Below are positions 51,332 to 59,775 of a stretch of 64,000 nucleotides of DNA, piece after piece (positions within the stretch are counted from its first letter, which is position 1; every line of letters begins with the position of its first letter). The stretch lies in assembly GCF_000019225.1 (NCBI RefSeq), contig NC_010995.1, positions 934,001 through 998,000 of the forward strand, given 5' to 3'. The position numbers and the translations under genes were made by a program. The stretch is from Cellvibrio japonicus Ueda107 (GTDB lineage: Bacteria; Pseudomonadota; Gammaproteobacteria; Pseudomonadales; Cellvibrionaceae). Under the pieces are notes generated by a model. The model did not search any database, was not told the DNA's origin, and saw nothing but the letters and a program-made list of their open reading frames with translations.

Positions 51332-52765
51332 ATGAAAAATCAACCATTGAGATTTGTGTGTTACACCCAGGTGCTTGTACGGGTTCCCCTGGTATTTTTG
51401 TGTGGCGTGCTGGCCCTGACCGGCTGTAAATCTTCCGGCAGTGGTGGGAGCCAGGCGAGTGCGGGAAGCTCTTTATCCAGTGCGGCATCATCCAGTGCAT
51501 TATCGTTAACATCTTCTTCCGCGGGTGATTTATCGTCATCCAGTGCTGCCTCGGTATCGTCCGCACAGCAGGCTTCGTCCAGCAGCCAGGTGTCTGTTCC
51601 TCTTTCCGGTGTGGAGAACTCCGGGCGCGATTGTTTTGTGCCGGCATTGCCCGCCTATGCCAATTTGGCGTCGAGCATAGCTGCCTTGCCTGATCCATTT
51701 CGGGGGTTGGATGGTGAATCGATTAGCAGCAAACATGATTGGACTTGTCGCCGCGCTGAGGTGAGCAAACAGGCGCAGTATTATGAGCTGGGTGAAAAAC
51801 CGGAACCTGATACCGATGCAGTGACCGCCGCTGTGGTCGATAACACGATCACGGTAACGGTCGAGGATAATGGCAGTGCTATTGCGTTTAGCGCGACTAT
51901 CCAATTACCGACAACAGGCGTTGCACCTTATCCGGCGATGATCGGTATGGGTGGATCATCGCTCAATAATACTGAACTGTTAAATCGCGGTATCGCGGTG
52001 ATTAACTTTAATAATAATGATATTGCCGAGCAGACTAACGGTAGTTCCCGCGGTCGTGGCAAGTTTTACACACTCTATGGCAGCAACCACGGCGCGGGCG
52101 CCATGACGGCCTGGGCCTGGGGTGTCAGCCGTTTGATTGACGCGCTGGAAAAAACACCGGATAGCCAGATAGATACCCGCTACCTGGGTGTCACCGGATG
52201 TTCGCGCAATGGTAAGGGGGCGCTGATTGCCGGGGCCCTGGATGAGCGTATTGCGCTCACCATTCCACAGGAAAGCGGCTCTGGCGGCTCGGCTGCCTGG
52301 CGTGTGTCCGATGCGCAAAAAGCGGCGGGGCAAAACGTACAGACCCTGAGCCAGATAGTGACGGAGAATGTGTGGTTTCGCAGTAGTTTCGCGCAGTTTT
52401 CTAGCACTGCAACGCGTTTGCCTTTCGATCACCATCAGGTGATGGGATTGGTTGCGCCACGCGCGCTGTTGGTGTTGGAAAATACCTCTATGGAGTGGTT
52501 GGGTAATGTGAGCACCTATACCGCCGCCGTGGTCGCGCGCGAAATCTGGATCGCTTTGGGCGTTACCGACCATATGGCGGTTTCCCAGCTTGGCGGCTAT
52601 TGGCATTGCACATTACCGGAATCCCAACAGCCCTTGGTGGATGCCTTTGTGGATAAATTTTTAAAAGGCATCACGACTGCGGATACCGATGTGGTGCGCA
52701 CTGACGGTGAGTATACGGTTGACCGGGCACGCTGGATTGATTGGGAAACTCCCGGTTTACATTGA
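51332..52765 (+). CDS. Glucuronoyl esterase (CE15) lipoprotein
   Basis: 477 residues. Lipoprotein signal (LALTGC) and a long Ser-rich linker, then a CE15 domain very similar to that of the previous gene: Ser in GVTGCSRNGKGAL, acid in TIPQESGSGG, His in GGYWHC. It has no binding modules, so it should act on the outer membrane on released xylan fragments, while the modular enzyme acts on the wall. RBS GGAG six bases before the ATG. Confidence 0.9.
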   Translation: MKNQPLRFVCYTQVLVRVPLVFLCGVLALTGCKSSGSGGSQASAGSSLSSAASSSALSLTSSSAGDLSSSSAASVSSAQQASSSSQVSVPLSGVENSGRDCFVPALPAYANLASSIAALPDPFRGLDGESISSKHDWTCRRAEVSKQAQYYELGEKPEPDTDAVTAAVVDNTITVTVEDNGSAIAFSATIQLPTTGVAPYPAMIGMGGSSLNNTELLNRGIAVINFNNNDIAEQTNGSSRGRGKFYTLYGSNHGAGAMTAWAWGVSRLIDALEKTPDSQIDTRYLGVTGCSRNGKGALIAGALDERIALTIPQESGSGGSAAWRVSDAQKAAGQNVQTLSQIVTENVWFRSSFAQFSSTATRLPFDHHQVMGLVAPRALLVLENTSMEWLGNVSTYTAAVVAREIWIALGVTDHMAVSQLGGYWHCTLPESQQPLVDAFVDKFLKGITTADTDVVRTDGEYTVDRARWIDWETPGLH

Positions 52766-52773
52766 ATGGATAG

Positions 52774-52803
52774 CAAAACGGCCTGCAATAGCAGGCCGTT
52801 TTG
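52774..52803. terminator. Bidirectional terminator between CE15 and GntR genes
   Basis: A 13-bp perfect stem CAAAACGGCCTGC/GCAGGCCGTTTTG with a 4-base loop; the arms provide A- and T-tracts for both directions. Confidence 0.9.
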
Positions 52804-52824
52804 GGAAGGCATGGCCCGTATGGG

Positions 52825-53535
52825 CTATTTACCGGCGGCAATCGAGTCTTCAATAAAGTTCAGTGCTTCATCGATCAACAGCAGCATCGAATGCTTGGCG
52901 CGTTCGGCGTTGCGGTTTTTGATGGCGTTGAGCACCTTGGCGTGATCCTCGACTATGCCTTCATGGTTGCCTTTGATCGGGCTGGTGTGGCTGATACTGA
53001 CGCGCAGCGCGGTGGAAATAAAATCGCGCAGGCGAATGTAAAAGCGGTTGTTACTGGCATAGAGGATACTGACGTGGAAGGCAATATCGGCCTCCAGGTC
53101 TTCCGGGCTGTTATCCGGTGCCTTGCGCATACGCTCCAGGGCTTTTTCGATCTGGTCGACTTTCCCCGGGTCGGCATAGCGTGCGGCAAGGGCTGCGGCT
53201 TCCGGTTCTATGGCGATACGCACTTGCAAAAATTCTTTCAGCACACTGAGTGTGGGTTTACTTTCCAGCATCCAGCGCAGCAGGTCCGGATCGAAAATAT
53301 TCCACTGGTCTTCGGGCAGGACACGAATGCCCTGGCGCGGTTTGCTGGATACCAGGCCCTTGGCCGAGAGCATTTTGACGGCCTCGCGCACCGCGCTGCG
53401 GCTCACTCCAAATTTTTCGCAGAGCTCGGCTTCGGTGGGCAAACCGTTATCGGTAAATTCACCACAGATAATGGTGCGGCCCAATTCCTGCACCATGCGT
53501 TGAGAGAGGTTGAAATTGCGATCTAATAGCGCCAT
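52825..53535 (-). CDS. GntR family regulator, FadR subfamily (FCD domain)
   Basis: 236 residues. Winged helix (LPTEAELCEKFGVSRSAVRE, then LSAKGLVSSKPRQGIRVLP), the linking WNIFDPDLLRWML typical of sugar-acid regulators such as DgoR/UxuR types, and an FCD helical domain with metal-binding residues (EADIAFHVSILYASNN; EDHAKVLNAIKNRN). The ligand is probably a sugar acid, such as a uronate released by the neighbouring glucuronoyl esterases. An operator-like site lies in its own promoter, suggesting autoregulation. Confidence 0.85.
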   Translation of the reverse strand: MALLDRNFNLSQRMVQELGRTIICGEFTDNGLPTEAELCEKFGVSRSAVREAVKMLSAKGLVSSKPRQGIRVLPEDQWNIFDPDLLRWMLESKPTLSVLKEFLQVRIAIEPEAAALAARYADPGKVDQIEKALERMRKAPDNSPEDLEADIAFHVSILYASNNRFYIRLRDFISTALRVSISHTSPIKGNHEGIVEDHAKVLNAIKNRNAERAKHSMLLLIDEALNFIEDSIAAGK

Positions 53536-53556
53536 GGGGTCCTGTCCGGGTTTTTA

Positions 53557-53577
53557 TTGGCTGGTATACGTTGCCAA
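53557..53577. promoter_or_regulatory. GTATAC-centred operator candidate of the GntR gene
   Basis: TTGGC-TGGTATACGTT-GCCAA, with nearly symmetric outer arms around GTATAC (53564-53569), 22 bp upstream of the regulator start. The core is shared with both CE15 promoters. Confidence 0.55.
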
Positions 53578-53716
53578 AACCTGTTGTATGTTTTGCAAGT
53601 TGATTGAGCCGAAGATTAACGATTTATCGTTAATAATACAATCTGAGAATTGGCGGGGTCGGGGGTGAATGTGATGGCCTGTGCAGGGATTCACTGTGCC
53701 ATGGTCTTGACCGGCG

Positions 53717-56539
53717 CTAGCATTCAGGTGCGTCGGCGCGGGCGAAATAGGTCCAGCGCGGGTCGGGCGTCCAGCGTTGGATCCAGGACGATATTTCCCC
53801 GGCCAACATGGGCCGGGCGATGCCGTAGCCCTGTGCCAGCTCGCAGCCGAGGGGGATGAGCATTTCACCGTGGGCAACGCTTTCCACGCCTTCGGCAATG
53901 ACCTGGCGATGGAAGGCCTGGGCCAGGCTGATGACCCCTTTGACAATCGCAAAATCATCCGGGTCGTCGAGCATGTCGCGGATAAAACTCTGGTCAATTT
54001 TGAGGGTTTCTGCCGGCAGGCGCTTGAGGTAGGTGAGCGAGGAATAGCCTGTTCCAAAATCATCAACGGCAAAGCGCACCCCCAGGGCATTGCAGGCGCG
54101 CATGGTGTTGGCAACATCCGTCATGTCGGCCAGGGCACTGGTTTCGACGATTTCCAATTCCAGCTGGCCCGGCGCTACATCCGGGTGGGCTTGCAGGAGT
54201 TCGCTCAGGCGCTGGGCAAAACGGCCCTGCTGGAGTTGCAGCGCGCAGAGATTGACGCTGACCGGCAGCGCTAATCCTTCGCGTTGCCAGTGTTCGATTT
54301 GGCTCAGGGCCGTGTCTATGACCCATTCGCCGACATCGAGGCCGATAGGATGTTCTTCAATAAGCGGAAGGAACTCCCCGGGGCTGATCATGCCGCGGGT
54401 GGGATGCTGCCAGCGGATCAGGGCTTCTGCACCGACCAGTGCACCGGTTTTCATATTTACCTTGGGTTGGTAGTGCAGTATGAATTCCCGTTGCTCCAGG
54501 GCCAGGCGAATGCGCTCCAGGCTTTCGTATTGGTGTTTGGTGGCGACATCGCGATCCACATCAAACAGGTGCCAGCCGTTTTTGCCGCGCTGTTTGGCCA
54601 GGTACATGGCCTGGTCGGCGTGGCGAATTAATTGTTCGGCATCGGCGGTATCGCTGGGATAGAGCGTAATGCCGATGCTGGCCGTGATCCGCAGTGCCTG
54701 GTCGCGCAGTATCAGGGGGTCGGCGGCCGTGGCCAGTAGCCGATCCAGTACCGGCTGGTAAGCGGCAGGCTGCTCAAGTTCATTCAGCACAACCACAAAT
54801 TCGTCGCCGCCAATACGCGCCAGGGTATCGCTTTCGCGCAGTACGCTTTTAAAGCGACTGCTGATCGCCACCAGCAGTTGGTCGCCGAGGTCGTGGCCGT
54901 ATTGGTCGTTAATGGCTTTGAAGCCATCGAGGTCGATGTACATGACTGCCAGTGACAGGCCACTGCGCTGGCTGTGTAGCAGCGCCTGTTTCATGCGGTC
55001 GGCGAGCAATACCCGGTTGGGCAGGTGAGTGAGCGCATCGTAGTGGGCAATATGCTCCAACTGGCGCTGGTGTTCCTTGATGTGGGTGATGTCGTTAAAC
55101 AGGTCAACGAAGTGGGTGATTTGTCCGCGGCTGTCTTTGACGGCGCTGATGGTCATGCTGGCAACATACAGGTCGCCGTTTTTGCGTTTGTTCCAGATTT
55201 CACCACACCAGGCACCCTCATTCACCAGGGAGTGCCACAGGCGTTCAAAAAATACGGCATCGTGTTTGTTCGACTGCAACAGGCGTGGGTTTTTACCGAT
55301 GACGTCGTCGCGGGTATAACCGGTGATATCGGTGAAGGTGGTGTTGACCTCAATGATATTGCCCTGGGCATCGGTGATCAGGATGCCTTCGCGTGCGTGA
55401 CTGAAAACACAGGCGGTGAGTTGCAGGCGATTTTCGGCGCGCGTGGTTTCAATGGCCAGGGCGGCAAGTCGCGCTTCATTGTCGATCAGTTGCAGATCAT
55501 GGGGTTCCGGTTGGCTGGGGTGGTTGTGGTAAATGGCAAAGGTGCCCAGGACTTTGCCTGTAGCCGACAATATCGGTTGCGACCAGCAGGATTGCAGCCC
55601 GGCGCGCAGGGCCAGCTGTTTGTAATCAGCCCAAAAGGGATGGGTATTGATATCTTCAACCACCACGCGTTTGCCGGTGAAAGCGGCTGTGCCGCAGGAG
55701 CCGGCGCGCGGGCCTATAGCGCCGCCATTGATTGCCTGGATGTAAAACACTGGCAGGCTGGGCGCCGCGCCGTGGATCAGGTGTTTGCCTTCGCTATCGA
55801 GTAACAGGATGGTGCAGAGCATGTGCGGATTGGTTCGCTCTACATCCAGGGCAATGGCCTCCAGTACCTGCTGCAGGGGCGCGTGCTGCAACAGCAATTC
55901 GAGGATATGGCTGTGGTGCAGTTGGTAGCGCTCGGCCTGTTTGCGCGCGCTGATGTCCTGGAAAATACCGGTGAGCCGTATCAATCGACCCAGTTGGTCA
56001 AAGGTGGCTGTGCAGGTGGTGCGCACATCGATCTTGCGGCCTTTAAAGGTGTATTTTTCCAATTCGAGATCAAATACCTCGCCGGTTTCCAGGGCTTTTT
56101 GCAGCGCCGCCTGGAGCTTTTGGCGCGAGTCCGGCAGGTAGTGGTCGAGGCTCAAGTCGAATGTCGGCGTGTATTCCTCGGGCGAGGTGTCGTGGATGCG
56201 ATAGGTTTCTGCGCTCCAGTAAAGGCGGCGACTGGGAAATTCCATCTCTACTGAACCCACATTGGCAATGGCCTGGGATGCCTCCAGCAGGCGCGCACTG
56301 GTGCGCAGTTGTTCCTCGGCGACGCGCTGTTGCGCAATGGTGGTTTGCAATTGGGTTTGCGCCTGGCGCCATTCTTCGCGCTGCATTTCCAGGGCAAGTT
56401 GGTAGATTTGCACATCGCGTTTGAGTTGTTGTGTTTCGGTGAGCGGCGGTGCGAAGAGGCTGCGCTCCCCCTGGTCCATCAGGCGTTTTTGCGCACGGCG
56501 ATAGAGGTCGGGCGGGATGATCGATGAAGGGTTTTTCAT
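53717..56539 (-). CDS. PAS-GAF-PAS-GGDEF-EAL cyclic di-GMP protein
   Basis: 940 residues from ATG 56539 (GGGGAG eight bases upstream); the frame is open to 56776. Order: N-terminal PAS (SVEMEFPSRRLYWSAETYR), GAF (about 230-390, AGSCGTAAFTGKRVVVED), PAS (REGILITDAQGNIIEVNTTF), GGDEF with intact motif (ARIGGDEFVVVLNE) and EAL with intact motif (GAEALIRWQHP; AVDDFGTGYSSLTYLKRLP). Both catalytic motifs look functional, so it may make or break c-di-GMP in response to a signal sensed by PAS or GAF. No membrane helix. Confidence 0.92.
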   Translation of the reverse strand: MKNPSSIIPPDLYRRAQKRLMDQGERSLFAPPLTETQQLKRDVQIYQLALEMQREEWRQAQTQLQTTIAQQRVAEEQLRTSARLLEASQAIANVGSVEMEFPSRRLYWSAETYRIHDTSPEEYTPTFDLSLDHYLPDSRQKLQAALQKALETGEVFDLELEKYTFKGRKIDVRTTCTATFDQLGRLIRLTGIFQDISARKQAERYQLHHSHILELLLQHAPLQQVLEAIALDVERTNPHMLCTILLLDSEGKHLIHGAAPSLPVFYIQAINGGAIGPRAGSCGTAAFTGKRVVVEDINTHPFWADYKQLALRAGLQSCWSQPILSATGKVLGTFAIYHNHPSQPEPHDLQLIDNEARLAALAIETTRAENRLQLTACVFSHAREGILITDAQGNIIEVNTTFTDITGYTRDDVIGKNPRLLQSNKHDAVFFERLWHSLVNEGAWCGEIWNKRKNGDLYVASMTISAVKDSRGQITHFVDLFNDITHIKEHQRQLEHIAHYDALTHLPNRVLLADRMKQALLHSQRSGLSLAVMYIDLDGFKAINDQYGHDLGDQLLVAISSRFKSVLRESDTLARIGGDEFVVVLNELEQPAAYQPVLDRLLATAADPLILRDQALRITASIGITLYPSDTADAEQLIRHADQAMYLAKQRGKNGWHLFDVDRDVATKHQYESLERIRLALEQREFILHYQPKVNMKTGALVGAEALIRWQHPTRGMISPGEFLPLIEEHPIGLDVGEWVIDTALSQIEHWQREGLALPVSVNLCALQLQQGRFAQRLSELLQAHPDVAPGQLELEIVETSALADMTDVANTMRACNALGVRFAVDDFGTGYSSLTYLKRLPAETLKIDQSFIRDMLDDPDDFAIVKGVISLAQAFHRQVIAEGVESVAHGEMLIPLGCELAQGYGIARPMLAGEISSWIQRWTPDPRWTYFARADAPEC

Positions 56540-56847
56540 TGCCCGCTCCCCGGCGCCGCTGGGGGGCGAGCTGCCGGCGCGATAAATATATAGGGTGAGC
56601 GGATGGAATTCGCCAGAGGTCTGCGTAGTGGCATGGCACCAGAGTCCTTGAGTTAGGTGAAGATTCCCGAGTGAAAAAATATAGCAGCGCTTGGCAGATC
56701 TGTCGAAAAACCCCGGATCAATCCCCGCAGCCTGGCGCGCGAATGCGGGTGTGAAATGGCGGGGAAAGTGCGACAAGGTTTCGTGTGACAGGTGGACGGG
56801 ATATTGGGCCTGTGCAGCTCGCGTCCCTGCAGGCGATTGGTATTGGT
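56540..56847. other. Gap between GGDEF-EAL gene and ndh
   Basis: 308 bp. Beyond the RBS of the GGDEF-EAL gene I see no gene, terminator or repeat. The minus-strand frame that covers much of it is an extension without coding character. Confidence 0.5.
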
Positions 56848-58188
56848 TTAGTGCAATTTCAAGCGCGGCCTTACCCAGCGGTTGATACGGCCGGCCAGCA
56901 TGACCAATCCGGTTTTAAAAAAACCGTGGATCGCCATCTGGTGCATGCGGTAAAGGGAGATATACACCATACGCGCCAGGCGCCCCTCAATAAATAGACT
57001 GCCCTTGCTCAAATTGCCCATCAGGTTGCCGACGGTGGAATAGCTGGCGAGTGAAATCAATGAGCCGTGATCGGAGTATTTGTAAACCTTGAGTGGTTTG
57101 TTTTCCAACAGGGCGACCAGGTTGGTGAAACAGGTGCTGGCCATCTGGTGTGCCGATTGCGCACGGGGTGGGACGCGTGAGCCATCGGGGTTGGTGAATT
57201 GCGCGCAATCGCCAATGGCCAAAATGCGTGGGTCGCGCGTGGTTTGCAAAAACGCATTCACGTGTAGTTGATTAATACGGTTGGTTTCGAGCCCCGCAAT
57301 ATTGGCCATGAAGTCGGGCACTTTAATACCGGCAGCCCACACAATCAGATCGGCACTGATCAATTGGCCATCTTTGGTGTGCAAGCCGTCGCTGGAGGAT
57401 GACGTAATCATGGTGTTGAGGCGCACATCCACGCCCAGCTTGGCCAGCTCGCTGTGTGCCGCTGCCGAAATGCGCTCGGGCAGGGCGGGCAATATGCGCG
57501 GCCCGGCCTCAATCAGGGTGACGTTGAGGTGTTCATTGGTGACCGCGTTAAAACCGTAGTTGTGGATTTCGTGTACGGCGTGATGCAATTCCGCCGACAG
57601 TTCCACACCGGTGGCGCCAGCGCCCACGATGGCGACACGCACATGGTCATCTTCACCGAGGACACGCTGGATGCGCAGGCATTTGTTGAGCAGGCGTGAG
57701 CGGAATTTGTAGGCCTGGTTGGGGCTGTCGAGAAAGATAGCGTGTTCCTTGACCCCGGGAGTGTTGAAGTCGTTGGAAATAGAGCCAATGGCTAATACCA
57801 GGTAATCGTAGGGGATGCGCGTTGAGGGAATTACCTCTATCCCCTCTTCGTCGTTGATCGGGGCCAGGATAACTTCGCGCGTGTTGCGATCTATGTCGGT
57901 CATGGTGCCCACGCGAAAGGCAAAATGGTGGGTATTGGCGTGGCCGCGATAACTGACCGCATCTATACCCTCGTCCATAGTGCCCACGGCAATTTCGTGC
58001 AGCAGTGGCTTCCACAGGTGCGTGGTATTGCGGTCGATCAGGGTGATCTCCGCGCGTTTTTTCTTGCCGAGCTTATTGCCCAGCTTGGTTGCCAGTTCAA
58101 GGCCGCCAGCCCCGCCACCGACAATCACAATGCGCGGTGGCGTGTGCTGGTCGGTCGCCTGGGTTATTGCAGTGGTTGATGTTTGCAT
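56848..58188 (-). CDS. ndh: Type II NADH dehydrogenase
   Basis: 446 residues. Non-proton-pumping membrane-associated NADH:quinone oxidoreductase. FAD-binding GxGxxG at the start (RIVIVGGGAGGLELATKL), second dinucleotide fold (VRVAIVGAGATGVELSAEL), the FAD Asp region in ILAIGDCAQF, and the quinone-site signature PPRAQSAHQMAST. The C-terminus (MVYISLYRMHQMAIHGFFKT) fits membrane attachment. It follows the TPR gene by 63 bp on the same strand. Confidence 0.93.
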   Translation of the reverse strand: MQTSTTAITQATDQHTPPRIVIVGGGAGGLELATKLGNKLGKKKRAEITLIDRNTTHLWKPLLHEIAVGTMDEGIDAVSYRGHANTHHFAFRVGTMTDIDRNTREVILAPINDEEGIEVIPSTRIPYDYLVLAIGSISNDFNTPGVKEHAIFLDSPNQAYKFRSRLLNKCLRIQRVLGEDDHVRVAIVGAGATGVELSAELHHAVHEIHNYGFNAVTNEHLNVTLIEAGPRILPALPERISAAAHSELAKLGVDVRLNTMITSSSSDGLHTKDGQLISADLIVWAAGIKVPDFMANIAGLETNRINQLHVNAFLQTTRDPRILAIGDCAQFTNPDGSRVPPRAQSAHQMASTCFTNLVALLENKPLKVYKYSDHGSLISLASYSTVGNLMGNLSKGSLFIEGRLARMVYISLYRMHQMAIHGFFKTGLVMLAGRINRWVRPRLKLH

Positions 58189-58251
58189 AGTGCTTTCCAG
58201 ATTGGGTTGCGAATGGGTGATCTGGTGTCGGCGTATGGTTGCGGTGAGGCG

Positions 58252-59775
58252 CTAGTGGCTGGTTAGCCTGCCGAGAAAATAGGTTGCCAGTGGTCGCTCG
58301 ATAAAACGCCAGGTGTTTTGTTGCAGGGCGGCACTGAAGTCTTGCCGGGCCTGCTGCCATTGCCCGCGTGCAAATTCGCGATAGCCCGCGTAAAAAAATA
58401 ATTCGGTTCGCTCGCAGCGATTGCCGGCGTAATCGGCCAATTGCTGGCGGTTCACCTTGCCGGTCCAGTAAGCATAGACGGCCGCTTCCCAACGGCTACC
58501 CAATTGCAGGGGTTTGTCGCGCACCTGTGCACTCAAGTCCTTGTTTGACTGTTGGCCGATAATGTCGGCTTTGATGACATCGTAGCCGCTGAGCGCTTTT
58601 TTGCCCTGTAGATATTGCGTAAAGGCTTGTGCCGCTTGCTGCCATTGGCCGCTGTTCATGTAAATTTCGTGCTGTGCGGCGTCGCCCTGGCCCAGTCCTT
58701 TCGCCTGGGCTTGGGCGAGGATTTGCAGGGCTTTGGGCTGCTGGTTGCGCATGGAATATTGCTGCGCAATAAACGCCTGGTTTTCTGCCTTGGGGGCCAG
58801 CTCGAACAGGATCTGCGCTTCGTTCATCGCCAACTGCGGGCGGTTTTGATCCAGGTAGACCTGCGCCAGGCGGAAATGCCATTCGCCTTCATCCGGTTCA
58901 AGGGCGATGGCGTGCTGGTAGTGGCGTATCGCCCGATCAAGGTAGGCCGGGTACTCATAGGTACAGCCCTGGCTGAACGCGCGCTCCTCGTAAAGTTCGC
59001 CGAGCGTGCCCTGGATATCCGCCGATGGGTCCAGGTTGTCACTGGCCAGCTTGAGGCTGGCAATCGCCATGGGGTAATACCCCTGGCGGCGGTAGAGGTT
59101 GGCCAGTTGGAGATGGGCCAGGGCACTTTGCGGTTGTTCGGCGATGGCGTTGTACAGGGTTTGTTGCAGGCCGGGATAGTCCTTTTGCGCATCGCCCGCT
59201 TGTTGCACGTAAGTATTCAGGAACAGCGCGAGTGAGGGCGGATGCAGGCCTTTGCGCGCTTCGCTGCCAATCTGGGCATAGAGCGCCCTGGCTTCGCTCA
59301 GGTTTTCCGGGCGGCGTTCGCGCAGGAGTTTTTGGTAGAGCAGCCGGTAGATGGCTTCCTGGGTTGGGGCGTTGCCGGGTGCCAGGGCCAGGGTTTTGCG
59401 AAAGTAGGCCAGGGCCCGCTCGCGGCTGGATGTGGCATTGTGTTCCTCCGCCTCGCGGTAGTGGTAATAACCCAGTTCATACCAGGCTTCGGGGTTATCG
59501 GGCTCGGTCTCTACCCAGGTTTGCAGGCTGCGCAGGTCGCGGGTGTTGCCGGTGGCCTCGGCGTGCGTTTTGGTATTAGCCGCGGGTGACTGGCCTGCTT
59601 GCTGGGCACAACCGGCGATGGCCAGTGCCAGGGCTCCCGCCAGCAGCGGATGCCTGAGCCTGTGCACCAGGCCGACCAGTTGGCGGGAGTGTGCGGCGGT
59701 GGTAGTTTTCACCGCGGTTATGGCTTTCACAGCGGCTTGTTTCACAGTACCTTTCCTCACAGTGTCTTTTTTCAC
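58252..59775 (-). CDS. TPR-repeat lipoprotein
   Basis: 507 residues. A basic N-terminus precedes a lipoprotein-like signal (LAGALALAIAGC), then TPR repeats (TEPDNPEAWYELGYYHYREA; ALAPGNAPTQEAIYRLLYQK; ALEPDEGEWHFRLAQVYLDQ). The GTG start overlaps the stop of the DUF3857 gene by four bases, so the two are translationally coupled and probably work together in the periplasm. Partner proteins unknown. Confidence 0.8.
   Translation of the reverse strand: MKKDTVRKGTVKQAAVKAITAVKTTTAAHSRQLVGLVHRLRHPLLAGALALAIAGCAQQAGQSPAANTKTHAEATGNTRDLRSLQTWVETEPDNPEAWYELGYYHYREAEEHNATSSRERALAYFRKTLALAPGNAPTQEAIYRLLYQKLLRERRPENLSEARALYAQIGSEARKGLHPPSLALFLNTYVQQAGDAQKDYPGLQQTLYNAIAEQPQSALAHLQLANLYRRQGYYPMAIASLKLASDNLDPSADIQGTLGELYEERAFSQGCTYEYPAYLDRAIRHYQHAIALEPDEGEWHFRLAQVYLDQNRPQLAMNEAQILFELAPKAENQAFIAQQYSMRNQQPKALQILAQAQAKGLGQGDAAQHEIYMNSGQWQQAAQAFTQYLQGKKALSGYDVIKADIIGQQSNKDLSAQVRDKPLQLGSRWEAAVYAYWTGKVNRQQLADYAGNRCERTELFFYAGYREFARGQWQQARQDFSAALQQNTWRFIERPLATYFLGRLTSH

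Noticed and set aside
55025..55804. 259-residue plus-strand frame opposite the GGDEF-EAL gene
   Set aside because: Shadow frame; the minus strand carries intact PAS, GAF, GGDEF and EAL motifs.
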